From Microcosmobacter mediterraneus (GTDB lineage Bacteria; Bacteroidota; Bacteroidia; Flavobacteriales; Flavobacteriaceae), in assembly GCF_031846265.1 (NCBI RefSeq), contig NZ_JAVRIA010000001.1, positions 434,001 through 498,000 of the forward strand: a DNA stretch of 64,000 nt. Reading direction: 5' to 3'. This document shows positions 45,976 through 55,443 of the stretch, piece after piece; the stretch's first letter is position 1, and every line of letters starts with the position of its first letter. Below the pieces are notes generated by a model. It was not told the DNA's origin. It worked only from the letters and a program-made list of their open reading frames with translations, and searched no databases. Position numbers and translations under genes: made by a program.

Positions 45976-46482
45976 ATGAAAAAATTATTTTTTGCAGCTT
46001 TAGCTGTATTTGCTTTTGCTTCAGTTGATGCACAAACTGGCTTTGGTTTAACCGCTGGTTATTCTAATGTCTCTATCGATGGAGAATCTGGTTCTGGTTT
46101 CAATGTAGGTGCTTTTGCTGATATTGGAATTTCAGATAGTTTTAGTGTACAACCAGAATTAGTTTACACAAATTCATCTAGTGAAGATGTGACTTACAAT
46201 TTATTTAACGTTAATGCTATGGCTAAGTACCATGTATCTGAAGAATTTAGCATTTTAGCTGGTCCGCAGATTGGTTTTGCTAGTGGTGATGTTCCTGATG
46301 CATTAGACATGGCTTTTGGAGATGACTTTTCATCATTAAATTTACAATTAGCTCTTGGTGTAGCATATTCTTTTACTGAGAATATTTTTGCTCAAGCACG
46401 TTATGGTTTCCAATTAAACGAACACGTTGAAGGAATTGGTTCTGTTAATACATTAAACGTTGGTGTAGGATACAGATTCTAA
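45976..46482 (+). CDS. Small outer-membrane beta-barrel protein
   Basis: 168 residues with a signal peptide (1-19, ending VDAQT) and alternating strands of an eight-stranded barrel ending in NVGVGYRF, the terminal aromatic needed for outer-membrane assembly. Resembles the OmpX/OmpW-like porin families of this phylum; function unknown. A terminator follows. Another such barrel lies at 46994-47482. Confidence 0.88.
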   Translation: MKKLFFAALAVFAFASVDAQTGFGLTAGYSNVSIDGESGSGFNVGAFADIGISDSFSVQPELVYTNSSSEDVTYNLFNVNAMAKYHVSEEFSILAGPQIGFASGDVPDALDMAFGDDFSSLNLQLALGVAYSFTENIFAQARYGFQLNEHVEGIGSVNTLNVGVGYRF

Positions 46483-46505
46483 ATCTAACGCATTTAATAC
46501 AAAAT

Positions 46506-46535
46506 AAAAAAAGAGACAATTAAGTCTCTTTTTTT
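46506..46535 (+). terminator. Terminator between beta-barrel gene and aroQ
   Basis: AAAAAAAGAGAC (46506-46517) pairs with GTCTCTTTTTTT (46524-46535) around a six-base loop, with a T tract as part of the stem. Confidence 0.85.
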
Positions 46536-46563
46536 ATGCTCTAAAAAGTAATATCTTTACTAT

Positions 46564-46983
46564 ATGAAGACATTAATTATCATCAATGGTCCAAATCTCA
46601 ATCTATTAGGTAAGCGTGAGCCTAATATTTATGGTAGTTTAAGTTTTACAGAATTTTTACAAGAGATAAAGCAAAAGTATTCTGAGATTAAAATTGAGTA
46701 TTTTCAAAGTAATATAGAAGGAGAGCTTATAGATAAATTACAAAGCGTTGGGTTTTCTTATGATGGCATAATTCTTAATGCTGCGGCGTATACTCATACT
46801 TCAGTTGGTATTGGAGATGCTGTAAAAGCTATTAAAACACCTGTTGTTGAGGTTCATATTTCTAATACGTTTTCTAGAGAGGAATTTAGACACCATTCAT
46901 ATATTTCGCCTAATGCTAAAGGTGTAATCTTAGGATTTGGTTTGCAAAGTTATGAGTTAGCTATAGAGAGTTTTATGAAATAG
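46564..46983 (+). CDS. aroQ: Type II 3-dehydroquinate dehydratase
   Basis: 139 residues, typical type II length. The N-terminal NGPNLNLLGKREPNIYG contains the catalytic Arg/Tyr loop; NAAAYTHTS and VEVHISN supply the active-site Asn and His. It removes water from 3-dehydroquinate in the shikimate pathway. It is preceded by a terminator, so it has its own promoter, and is followed by a small barrel gene. Confidence 0.96.
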   Translation: MKTLIIINGPNLNLLGKREPNIYGSLSFTEFLQEIKQKYSEIKIEYFQSNIEGELIDKLQSVGFSYDGIILNAAAYTHTSVGIGDAVKAIKTPVVEVHISNTFSREEFRHHSYISPNAKGVILGFGLQSYELAIESFMK

Positions 46984-46993
46984 CTGTAATATT

Positions 46994-47482
46994 ATGAAAG
47001 TATCTAAATTAATTATTAGTGTAGTTTTTTTTAGTCAGTTGATTTTCTCTCAATCAGAGTCTAATACAAGATTTGGTATAAAAGGTGGTGTAAGCCTTAC
47101 ATTTTTTAATCAATTTGATGGAGCAAATTTTGGATTTGATCAAAGAGTTTTAACTGAAGCCTATGGAGGCGTTTTTGTAGATTTTAAAATAGATGAAGGA
47201 TTTCATATACAACCAGAATTACTCTATATTGGACTTGGTGATTTTGAGTTTTTAAATGCTCCTATTTATGTAAAGTACGATGTAGCAAAAGCAATAAGCC
47301 TAGCTGTTGGGCCAAGTATGAATTACTTTTTCGATTTATTTGTAAATAAATTTAAGATCAGAGGTGATATCAATACGGCATGGCATCTTAATGATGATTT
47401 AGATATTAATTTAAAGTATACATTAGGCTTTGAAGAGTTTTCACCTAAAGTCTTATTTATTGGTCTTGGATATCGCTTCTAA
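46994..47482 (+). CDS. Small outer-membrane beta-barrel protein
   Basis: 162 residues with a signal peptide (1-19, ending IFSQ) and a C-terminal LFIGLGYRF. It is a paralogue in architecture of the barrel at 45976-46482, with short strands such as FHIQPELLYIGLG. Function unknown. It is 10 bases after aroQ, so co-transcribed, and ends at a hairpin shared with lpdA. Confidence 0.85.
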   Translation: MKVSKLIISVVFFSQLIFSQSESNTRFGIKGGVSLTFFNQFDGANFGFDQRVLTEAYGGVFVDFKIDEGFHIQPELLYIGLGDFEFLNAPIYVKYDVAKAISLAVGPSMNYFFDLFVNKFKIRGDINTAWHLNDDLDINLKYTLGFEEFSPKVLFIGLGYRF

Positions 47483-47488
47483 TAAAAA

Positions 47489-47516
47489 AAAGCGATCCAT
47501 TACTGAATCGCTTCTT
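47489..47516. terminator. Hairpin between barrel gene and lpdA
   Basis: AAGCGAT (47490-47496) pairs with ATCGCTT (47507-47513). The A run on the left end (47481-47490) provides a T tract for leftward transcription, so it chiefly terminates lpdA; a short T run serves the other direction. Confidence 0.6.
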
Positions 47517-47537
47517 TAGTTATAATTTATTTATTTT

Positions 47538-48914
47538 TTAAAGATGAATAACTTCATCATAAGCATCTGCAGTAGCTTCCATAACCGCTTCGCTCATTGT
47601 TGGATGAGGATGCACAGCTTTTAAAACTTCATGACCTGTAGTTTCTAGTTTTCGTCCTAATACAGCTTCGGCAATCATATCAGTTACACCAGCTCCAATC
47701 ATGTGACAGCCTAACCATTCGCCATATTTAGCATCGTAAATGACTTTTACAAAACCATCTTTAGCACCTGAAGCACTGGCCTTACCAGAAGCTGAAAATG
47801 GAAACTTTCCAACTTTGATGTCATAGCCTTCCTCTTTGGCTTTTTTCTCTGTTAAACCAACGCTAGCGACTTCTGGATGGCAATAGGTACAACCAGGAAT
47901 ATTTCCGTAGTCTAAAGCCTCAACATGCTGACCAGCAATTTTCTCTACACACAAAATACCTTCAGCAGAAGCAACGTGAGCTAATGCTTGGCCTGGAGTA
48001 ACATCACCAATAGCATAATAACCGGGAATGTTAGTCTGATAGTAATCATTTACTAAAATTTTATCTCTATCTACAGCAATACCAACATCTTCTAAACCAA
48101 TATTTTCGATATTAGATTTAATACCAACGGCTGAGAGTACTAGATCTGCTTCTAAGATTTCTTCTCCTTTTTTTGTTTTTACTGTTGCTTTTACACCTTT
48201 TCCTTTGGTATCAACACTTGTTACTTCTGCAGAGGTCATGATGTTAATTCCAGATTTTTTAAAGCTACGCTCTAATTGTTTAGAGACATCTTCATCTTCT
48301 ACAGGAACAATATTTGGCATATATTCTACTATAGTAACTTCAGTTCCCATAGAATTATAGAAATACGCAAACTCAACACCAATGGCACCAGAACCTACAA
48401 CAATCATTTTCTTTGGCTGCTTATCTAATGTCATAGCCTCTCTATAACCTATGACATTTTTTCCATCTTGTGGTAAGCTAGGTATCTCTCTAGAACGAGC
48501 TCCTGTAGCAACAATAATATGGTCAGCGCTATATTCTTTTCCGTCAACATCTACTTTTTTTCCAGGTTTAAGTTTACCAAAACCTTCAATAACGTCTATT
48601 TTATTTTTCTTCATTAAAAACTGAACACCTTTACTCATTCCATCAGCAACACCTCGACTACGTTTTACAACAGCATCGAAATCATGCTCAGCATTCTTAA
48701 CTTTTAAACCATAATCTTCTGCATGCTTTAAGTATTCAAAAACTTGAGCAGATTTAAGAAGTGCTTTTGTTGGAATACAGCCCCAATTTAAACAAACTCC
48801 ACCAAGACTTTCCTTTTCAACTATAGCTGTTTTAAAGCCTAATTGTGAGGCTCTAATCGCTGTGACATAACCACCTGGTCCACTTCCTAAAACAATAATA
48901 TCGTATTTACTCAT
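47538..48914 (-). CDS. lpdA: Dihydrolipoyl dehydrogenase
   Basis: 458 residues. FAD motif IIVLGSGPGGYVTAI, redox cysteines Cys41/Cys46 (GGVCLNWGCIPTK), NAD motif VVGSGAIGVEF, and C-terminal catalytic HPHPTMSEA. It reoxidises lipoamide in 2-oxoacid dehydrogenase and glycine-cleavage complexes. No other subunits are nearby. Its promoter contains a TTCC-N4-GGAA palindrome. Confidence 0.96.
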   Translation of the reverse strand: MSKYDIIVLGSGPGGYVTAIRASQLGFKTAIVEKESLGGVCLNWGCIPTKALLKSAQVFEYLKHAEDYGLKVKNAEHDFDAVVKRSRGVADGMSKGVQFLMKKNKIDVIEGFGKLKPGKKVDVDGKEYSADHIIVATGARSREIPSLPQDGKNVIGYREAMTLDKQPKKMIVVGSGAIGVEFAYFYNSMGTEVTIVEYMPNIVPVEDEDVSKQLERSFKKSGINIMTSAEVTSVDTKGKGVKATVKTKKGEEILEADLVLSAVGIKSNIENIGLEDVGIAVDRDKILVNDYYQTNIPGYYAIGDVTPGQALAHVASAEGILCVEKIAGQHVEALDYGNIPGCTYCHPEVASVGLTEKKAKEEGYDIKVGKFPFSASGKASASGAKDGFVKVIYDAKYGEWLGCHMIGAGVTDMIAEAVLGRKLETTGHEVLKAVHPHPTMSEAVMEATADAYDEVIHL

Positions 48915-48946
48915 TGTATAAACGTTTAAATTCTAAAATTGAAGCA

Positions 48947-48973
48947 CAAATTTAGGGAATTCCTATTGGAATT
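48947..48973 (-). promoter_or_regulatory. lpdA promoter with overlapping palindrome
   Basis: On the minus strand the -7 element TAAATTTG (48954-48947) matches TAnnTTTG. Just upstream, AATTCC-N4-GGAATT (48958-48973) is a perfect inverted repeat placed between the -33 and -7 positions, so a protein bound there would block or control transcription. The regulator is unknown. Confidence 0.4.
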
Positions 48974-49009
48974 TCTAACCCTTTAATATTAATAATTACA
49001 GAATATTAA

Positions 49010-50905
49010 CTAGTTATTTGTAGCTTTACTATAGCTTGCTTTTCCACCTAAGATTGGTAATGTTAAGCTTGTGTCTTCTAATTTAATAGTAAGTTCTGTG
49101 CCAGCCTCAGGTAATAAGGTAAAATTACTATCGCTTGAAAAAATCATTAGCCCAATTTGCTGACCTTTTTTAATAATTTGATCGTCTGGTTGTAAATCGA
49201 AAGTAACCGTGTAAAATTTCCCAGGTTCCAAAGGTTCACTTTCAGTAAGCGATTTATAATTTTGAGGATCTGCCCAACCTCTTGTTATTATGTTCTCAGT
49301 AATTCTAGTTTTTTTTGTATTGCCTGCATTCCAAGGTAAGGATACTAACCAAACTGAAAGATTGGCTGCAGGCTTACTACTAGATAAGGTAATACTCACT
49401 TTTGGAACGCCTGAAATATGCAAATCTTCAGTAAGTATAGGTGTTGTATATAACAAACGATTTTTAGAAGTTTCGGCAGTAGCTAAGTCTTTACCTGAGA
49501 ATGAGTAATCGTCTACAAGCGTCTCTTTACCATTTGTTTTTTTGGAGGACAGAGTTCCTTTTGTATTGCCTCCAGCACCTAATTGTAGGGTAACATCTTT
49601 CGCATCAGGATTTGGATAATCCTTATAAGCTGTAGGTTTTGCCATGTCATCAAATTCTCTAACGATCCAAGCTCTAGCATCTTGTTCTACACCATTTTCT
49701 ACACCATGTAAATAACGCGTAAACCAACGATTCATCATAGTTATTGGTGGTGGACCTCCATGTCCAAACTGATGATAGTAAATTTGTGTTGGCAATCCCA
49801 TTTCCTTAGCTTTTTTATAAATTCTATAGCTATGCTCTGGCATCACATTCCAATCATTAAAACCATGAGACATTAGTAAGGCAGCTTTCATGGGTTTCAT
49901 ATCGTTTAAGTAATCTCTACTTGCCCAAAACTCATTATAATCACCAGATGCTCTATCCATACCATTTGCCATTTCTGTATCACGAACCGTTTTATTAGCG
50001 TAATCTCTTTTTCGGATGAATTTCTTAGAGGACTTACTGTCCTTAATGTATTCTTTATTAGGTATTAATTCTTCGCCACCACTATTGATGAAGTCGTATA
50101 ATACATCTATATCTTCTCCTAAATAGCCACCAGGAGAACGTACCAATCCGTTAGATCTATAATAATGATAGTAGGATGTGTTTGGTGCAATAGGAATAAT
50201 AGCTTCCAAGCCTTTAACTCCTGTTGTAGCAGCAGCTAAAGGTAATGTGCCATTGTATGAAGTTCCAGTCATACCAACTTTTCCTGTAGACCAAAAGGCT
50301 TCTACTTTTTCATTTCCATCTGGTGAAGTATAGCCATTTGCTCTTCCGCATAGCCAATCGACAACTGCTTTTGGTGCTAATGACTCATTGTCGCCACCAA
50401 CAGTTGGAGCACCTTGAGATAAGCCAGTTCCAGGTGAAGACGAATGCACAACGATATAACCACGAGGCACCCATTTTCCAATATGTGAATTTGAAATGAT
50501 AGGTCGCTGTCCACGTCGTGTGACTTCAGGATGCATACGTTCTGTTTTAGAGGCTTCGCCTAATTCATGTTTAACATCCCAAAACAGACCATCGACATCA
50601 CCAGCTACACCAGCAAAATAAGGGCTAGTGACATAAATTATAGGCAATTTTAGACCTTCTGAGTCTGTCTGTGCTGGCCTAGTTACAGAAACATGCATAC
50701 GATCTGGTTTGTCATCACCATCTGTATTAAATTCTGTTTCTACCCATAAATCATGTCGTATCCATTTATCAGGATTACTAAAAGCACCTACAATTTGAGC
50801 TTCACCATCTTTAAAAACAGGTTTTGCATTTTCTTGTGCTAATGCAGTAATACCAATTAAAAAAGAAAAGAATAGTAATAAGGATTGCTTATAAACTTTA
50901 ATCAT
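49010..50905 (-). CDS. Xaa-Pro dipeptidyl-peptidase-like hydrolase (S15/CocE-NonD family)
   Basis: 631 residues with a signal peptide (1-23, ending ALAQ). Alpha/beta hydrolase core with nucleophile Ser216 in GTSYNG, Asp351 in HGFNDWNV and His382 in FGHGG forms the catalytic triad. A C-terminal jelly-roll domain (about 440-631) is typical of the PepX/CocE-NonD family. It should cleave X-Pro peptides or esters in the periplasm; which, the sequence does not tell. It precedes an NTF2-like secreted gene on the opposite side at 50976. Confidence 0.9.
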   Translation of the reverse strand: MIKVYKQSLLLFFSFLIGITALAQENAKPVFKDGEAQIVGAFSNPDKWIRHDLWVETEFNTDGDDKPDRMHVSVTRPAQTDSEGLKLPIIYVTSPYFAGVAGDVDGLFWDVKHELGEASKTERMHPEVTRRGQRPIISNSHIGKWVPRGYIVVHSSSPGTGLSQGAPTVGGDNESLAPKAVVDWLCGRANGYTSPDGNEKVEAFWSTGKVGMTGTSYNGTLPLAAATTGVKGLEAIIPIAPNTSYYHYYRSNGLVRSPGGYLGEDIDVLYDFINSGGEELIPNKEYIKDSKSSKKFIRKRDYANKTVRDTEMANGMDRASGDYNEFWASRDYLNDMKPMKAALLMSHGFNDWNVMPEHSYRIYKKAKEMGLPTQIYYHQFGHGGPPPITMMNRWFTRYLHGVENGVEQDARAWIVREFDDMAKPTAYKDYPNPDAKDVTLQLGAGGNTKGTLSSKKTNGKETLVDDYSFSGKDLATAETSKNRLLYTTPILTEDLHISGVPKVSITLSSSKPAANLSVWLVSLPWNAGNTKKTRITENIITRGWADPQNYKSLTESEPLEPGKFYTVTFDLQPDDQIIKKGQQIGLMIFSSDSNFTLLPEAGTELTIKLEDTSLTLPILGGKASYSKATNN

Positions 50906-50975
50906 GATTTGATATTTTATGTGAATTTGAATATTGTAAAGTTATAGTTTTTGATAAGAAAAAATTTATTAGAGA

Positions 50976-51497
50976 TCAATCTGGTAAATATGCTTTGGGT
51001 ATTGGATTGTCTTTAGATTCTTGTTGCCAATAGATATTTACAATCCACCAACGTTGACCATCATTTAGTAATTGAATGCTATTAATGCCACGCATAAAGG
51101 GTTTAGTGTCGTTTTTACTTTTGAAAGATTCGTAAGAACTGAATACTTGAGTAATATTACCAAAAGTTTGAACTGTTCTATGAAGTTCTTTTTCGTAGAA
51201 TCCATTTTCAATGAGCCATTTACCCGAAGATTCTATATAATCTTGAGGCGACATGTAGCGTACAACATGTATATTGTCTTTGTCTCTTCCTGAAGGAATT
51301 AGTTTTGCATTTGGTTTAAATAGGTATTTAAACAAGTCCCAATTACGTTCTTCTCCTTTTTCTCCTGAGATCACACTATATAAAGTTTCAATGGTAGAGT
51401 CTAAGGTTTTTACATATTTTGAATAATCTGTTGTTTGCTGAGCTAAAGTATTGCTAAGACATAAGAGTAGAGCAATTAGAGATATGCTGAATTTCAT
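50976..51497 (-). CDS. Secreted NTF2-like protein, paralogue
   Basis: 173 residues with a signal peptide (1-19, ending TLAQQ) and the same features as the protein at 15115-15663: GEKGEERNWDLFKYLFKPNA, TQVFSSYESF, GQRWWIVNIYWQQE. It lies 70 bases upstream of the Xaa-Pro hydrolase gene on the same strand and may be co-transcribed. No catalytic residues recognised. Confidence 0.78.
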   Translation of the reverse strand: MKFSISLIALLLCLSNTLAQQTTDYSKYVKTLDSTIETLYSVISGEKGEERNWDLFKYLFKPNAKLIPSGRDKDNIHVVRYMSPQDYIESSGKWLIENGFYEKELHRTVQTFGNITQVFSSYESFKSKNDTKPFMRGINSIQLLNDGQRWWIVNIYWQQESKDNPIPKAYLPD

Positions 51498-51524
51498 AAA
51501 ATATGATTAATCCTCTAAAGATAC

Positions 51525-54002
51525 TTAAAACAATTTCAACCCAAACAAAATAGCATCACTTTGAAAGCCGCTTTGATAAGAACGAACGTAATCTATTCGT
51601 AAAAACCTAAACTTTCCCCAACCTATATTGTCTAAACCAATAGTGTATTCTTGGTAAGGATTATTGCCAGGTGTTGCTAAGGCGTGTGCACCAACTACAA
51701 GATTAAAATTGAGTTTTTTAAGTAGTGGAATTCTACCTAAAATAAAACCATTAAAGTCATGCTCAGCATGCATTTCTAAATACGAATCATTAGTACTTGC
51801 AGTATAGTATGGCAGGTTATTAAATACATCTAAATACGATCCTGAACCAATTTGAGTTTGATTACCATTAAAATGTTGATAATCTACAAAAGCTATATCA
51901 TCTGCATTAAAGAATTTACCAGCTCTTATATTATACTGAAAACGTCCTTTATCTGCTAGATTAAGTCCTTGTCGTATTCTAATCTTAATCTGATCAAAAT
52001 CATAGTCAGAAATAGAAGATGAAAATCCTTTTTCGTAACCTAAAATAACAGTAGGATATTTAGAATTTTGAATATTGAATTTCCCATTAGGATAGCTTAG
52101 ATAATTTTGAGCAAAATTAATACGTGCTAAAACATTTAATTTCATAATGCTATGCGTATCAAAAGGTGCTACACCAAATGCGTTTTCGTTTAGTGGATTA
52201 TTACTTGTATAATCCCTGTTATCTTGAGGATACCAAGCTTGGTCTGTAGTGTTAAATAAGGCTTGTCGTCTTTGATATCCTATACTAGCATTAACTCTAA
52301 ATCCGTTGAACAATTCATTAGAATAAGACGCTTGAATGAAACTGTTTTCAAAAATCTTCATGAAATTTTGTTCAGAAAACAAAGAGAATCCTGTATTTAA
52401 ACTTTTTGATATTGGATTACTCGTATTAAATTGTTGCGTTACAACACCACCCGAAAGTGTTAAAAATGGTCTACTTTTATTATTAAACTTATAGGTTGCA
52501 GAAATACTACCTCGTAAACGATCATCACTAAAGCCATAATTAATATTTCCTCTTATGGAGAAGTAACGTTCATAATTTTCATCAAATCCTTTAGTGTAGT
52601 AAGCACCAACATTTGCATTCCAACCTTGAACTGTGTTAAAACTAATAGCTTCTATAGGAGACGTGATTCCTGCACTCCAGTTTTCGTAAGAGTTACTATA
52701 ATTGTAACCTCCTATAATATTGCCTAGTTTAAATTTGTTTCTTACTGTATCTACAGAATCTTTATATTCTTTAGAATCTCTGACGATTTGAATACTATCC
52801 TTTTTTATATAATCAGTTATTTCTTCTGTGGTTAAAGGTACTGGTCTTATCGTATTCCAAAACGTCGAATCCTTTTTATTAGCTTCATTCTCAAAGGATA
52901 CAATTTCTCTTGTGAAATTATTTCGTGTTAATCCTGGATTAAATTCATAATTGCTATACACTGCTGTAAATCTGCCATCACCTTTTATTCCAAATATGCC
53001 ATATTTGAAATCAATATTTTGAGAAATTTTAGCCCAAATATTATCACTTTCTGAATAGGAGAAATTTTGCGTAATTCTGATTTTATCTACAGCAGGAATA
53101 CGTGCTTGTATACCTGTGATGTCTAATTCTGCAGCATAAATTGTCCACTGATCTTCAACGATGTAGATGTAACCTTCAAAAACAGGGTCGTTTTCTCGTC
53201 TGGGTGTTGCTTTTATTTTATTAATAAGATTTCCTCTAACATCATAGAATACACCTTCTAGTTTAAAGCGATAATAACCAAAGGCATTATTAGCAATTGG
53301 TGTGATAATCTGATTTCCGATTTCAACAGTATTACTGTATAAATCGTAATCTACATCTATAGCATTATTAAAGCTAAATCCGTTGTCATTACCACTAACT
53401 TTAGATGCTAGTATTTTTTCTTTTAGCTTGTCTGGTCTTAGAAATTCTAATTTAGAAACCGTTTCTGATAAATAGATAACACCACTTCTAGTAGAATCTA
53501 ATCCACCACCTAAATCTCCAATCTCTTCTCCAAGTATTTTTTCTGGAGCATCTTTAATACGTATTAAACCACGAGAATAAAAGTTAGATTTATAACTCTG
53601 AATTTTACTCTGGTTTTCTTTACGCTTAGCTATTGCTTTTCGTATTATAATATTAGCTGGATTTTCTTCGGCATTGATAACCACCTCATCAAGCGATATA
53701 TCTTCCTCTATAAGAGCAGCATTTAACTGATAAGGAAATGATTGAATATCTACTTGCTTCTTAACGGTTTTAAAACCTAAATACTGAAATACAACTGTAT
53801 AAGATCCTGTTTTTGTGACGTTAAGCTCGTAAACACCATCCTCATTACTAGTGGTACCTATATAGGTGTTTTCAATAAAAATGTTCACAAAGGATAAGGG
53901 TTCGTTTTTGGTATTACTAACTATCCCAGTTATTTGCGCAAAAGTTTGAAAACTTACTAAAAAAAATAATGTTATAGCGAAGTAGCGTTGAGCTTTATAC
54001 AT
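51525..54002 (-). CDS. DUF5686 protein with carboxypeptidase-like regulatory domain
   Basis: 825 residues from the ATG at 54002, which gives a proper signal peptide (MYKAQRYFAITLFFLVSF ... FAQ). The frame is open 35 codons further upstream but that part looks like non-coding leader. A carboxypeptidase regulatory-like domain (GIVSNTKNEPLSFVNIFI, about 27-110) is followed by the DUF5686 region and a large C-terminal barrel ending SDAILFGLKLF. Probably an outer-membrane protein related to TonB receptors without a plug. Function unknown. Confidence 0.88.
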   Translation of the reverse strand: MYKAQRYFAITLFFLVSFQTFAQITGIVSNTKNEPLSFVNIFIENTYIGTTSNEDGVYELNVTKTGSYTVVFQYLGFKTVKKQVDIQSFPYQLNAALIEEDISLDEVVINAEENPANIIIRKAIAKRKENQSKIQSYKSNFYSRGLIRIKDAPEKILGEEIGDLGGGLDSTRSGVIYLSETVSKLEFLRPDKLKEKILASKVSGNDNGFSFNNAIDVDYDLYSNTVEIGNQIITPIANNAFGYYRFKLEGVFYDVRGNLINKIKATPRRENDPVFEGYIYIVEDQWTIYAAELDITGIQARIPAVDKIRITQNFSYSESDNIWAKISQNIDFKYGIFGIKGDGRFTAVYSNYEFNPGLTRNNFTREIVSFENEANKKDSTFWNTIRPVPLTTEEITDYIKKDSIQIVRDSKEYKDSVDTVRNKFKLGNIIGGYNYSNSYENWSAGITSPIEAISFNTVQGWNANVGAYYTKGFDENYERYFSIRGNINYGFSDDRLRGSISATYKFNNKSRPFLTLSGGVVTQQFNTSNPISKSLNTGFSLFSEQNFMKIFENSFIQASYSNELFNGFRVNASIGYQRRQALFNTTDQAWYPQDNRDYTSNNPLNENAFGVAPFDTHSIMKLNVLARINFAQNYLSYPNGKFNIQNSKYPTVILGYEKGFSSSISDYDFDQIKIRIRQGLNLADKGRFQYNIRAGKFFNADDIAFVDYQHFNGNQTQIGSGSYLDVFNNLPYYTASTNDSYLEMHAEHDFNGFILGRIPLLKKLNFNLVVGAHALATPGNNPYQEYTIGLDNIGWGKFRFLRIDYVRSYQSGFQSDAILFGLKLF

Positions 54003-54132
54003 AGTTGTCGATTGGTGTTCTATTACTATAGACGTATAATTTAGTAAAAAGGTTGCCTGGAATAGAGTAATAAATGTTAAAGCACCAAACATAGATATAT
54101 TTGACACTATAAAGAGTTATAGCAATCTTAAA

Positions 54133-54600
54133 TTATTTAAAATTTTTCTTAATACGGTCGAGGTTACGTTTGTTGTCTCTGTCTTTAATGGTCTCTCGTT
54201 TATCAAAAATTTTCTTTCCTTTGGCTAATGCTATTTCAAGTTTTGCAAAGCCATTTTCATTAATATATAAACGTAACGGAATAACCGTTAGACCTTTGGT
54301 GTTAACATCGCGTTCTAGTTTTTTGAGTTCTTTCCTGTTTAATAATAACTTACGCTCAGCTTTAGGCTTATGATTAAAATACGTGCCATATAAGTATTCT
54401 TCTATGGTCATGTTAATCACAAAGAGTTCGCCACGCTCATTAAACTCACAAAAGCTTTCTGCAATAGAGGCTTTACTATACCTAATAGATTTTATTTCTG
54501 TACCAGTTAAAACAATACCTGCAGTATACTTATCCAGAATTTCATACTGAAATTTGGCCTTTTTGTTGAGTATGTTTACGTTTTTTTGCACAGTGGTCAA
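54133..54600 (-). CDS. smpB: SsrA-binding protein SmpB
   Basis: 155 residues with the family motifs NKKAKFQYEILDKYTAGIVLTGTEIKSIR and KGKKIFDKRETIKDRD, and a basic C-terminal tail. It escorts tmRNA to stalled ribosomes. The start is a TTG at 54600 (a GTG three codons downstream is an alternative). The tmRNA gene is not in the window. Confidence 0.96.
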   Translation of the reverse strand: MTTVQKNVNILNKKAKFQYEILDKYTAGIVLTGTEIKSIRYSKASIAESFCEFNERGELFVINMTIEEYLYGTYFNHKPKAERKLLLNRKELKKLERDVNTKGLTVIPLRLYINENGFAKLEIALAKGKKIFDKRETIKDRDNKRNLDRIKKNFK

Positions 54601-54690
54601 AGGTAATTGTAAAAGTAATAAGTAATAAGTAAAAAGGTTAAAAATGTAATCAAAGACTTAGCTTTACGACTTTAATACGAAAGCTGTAAT

Positions 54691-55443
54691 ATGAGATATT
54701 TAGTTGTTATTTTTAGTTTAGTCTTATTTGCTTGTAATGAAAAGCCTAAATCTAAAAGTTTATCAGCAGATGACATAGTAAATAAATCTATTGCGATTTC
54801 TGGAGGTGAGAAGTTTGGGAATTCTAAAATAGAATTTGATTTTAGAGATAAGCATTACTTGGCTAAGCGTAGTAAAGGCAATTTTATATTAACAAGAGCT
54901 TTTAAAATTGATGAAGACTCGGTTTTTGACATACTATCTAATGAAGGTTTTGAGCGCTTTATTAATGCGGATTTTATTAAACTTCCAGATTCAACTAAGG
55001 TGAAGTATACAGCTTCAGTAAACTCAGTACACTATTTTTCAGTTTTACCTTATGGATTAAATGATGGTGCAGTTAATAAAAAATTATTACGGGGAGTTAC
55101 AGTAAAAGGCCAACCATACTATAAAATTAATGTAACATTTAACGAAGATGGAGGAGGAGAAGACTTCGAAGATGTATTTATTTACTGGATTAATAAAAAT
55201 ACGTTTAAGGTTGATTATTTAGCCTATTCTTATAATGAAGATGATGGAAAAGGCTTACGGTTTAGAGAATCCTATAATGAGCGCACTACTAATGGTTTGC
55301 GCTTTGTGGATTACAATAATTACAAACCAAAAGATAATACTATAGTACTTTCTAATTTAGATCAACTCTTTGAAACTGATAGTTTGATATTGTTGTCTAA
55401 AATTGAGTTAGAAAATATTAGTGTAGATCTAATTAATAACTAG
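54691..55443 (+). CDS. DUF6503 lipoprotein
   Basis: 250 residues. Lipoprotein signal LVLFAC (Cys15), followed by DDIVNKSIAISGGEKFGNSKIEFDFRD, the family's usual opening, and a beta-rich domain. Function unknown, probably an envelope protein. Its end overlaps the end of the converging histidine phosphatase gene by 15 bases. Confidence 0.82.
   Translation: MRYLVVIFSLVLFACNEKPKSKSLSADDIVNKSIAISGGEKFGNSKIEFDFRDKHYLAKRSKGNFILTRAFKIDEDSVFDILSNEGFERFINADFIKLPDSTKVKYTASVNSVHYFSVLPYGLNDGAVNKKLLRGVTVKGQPYYKINVTFNEDGGGEDFEDVFIYWINKNTFKVDYLAYSYNEDDGKGLRFRESYNERTTNGLRFVDYNNYKPKDNTIVLSNLDQLFETDSLILLSKIELENISVDLINN

Noticed and set aside
54003..54107. Extended N-terminus for the DUF5686 protein
   Set aside because: Using the farther start places a normal signal peptide 35 residues inside the protein, so the ATG at 54002 is the better start.
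54601..54690. Short repeats of AAGTAATA before the DUF6503 gene
   Set aside because: Too short and AT-rich to distinguish from low-complexity sequence.
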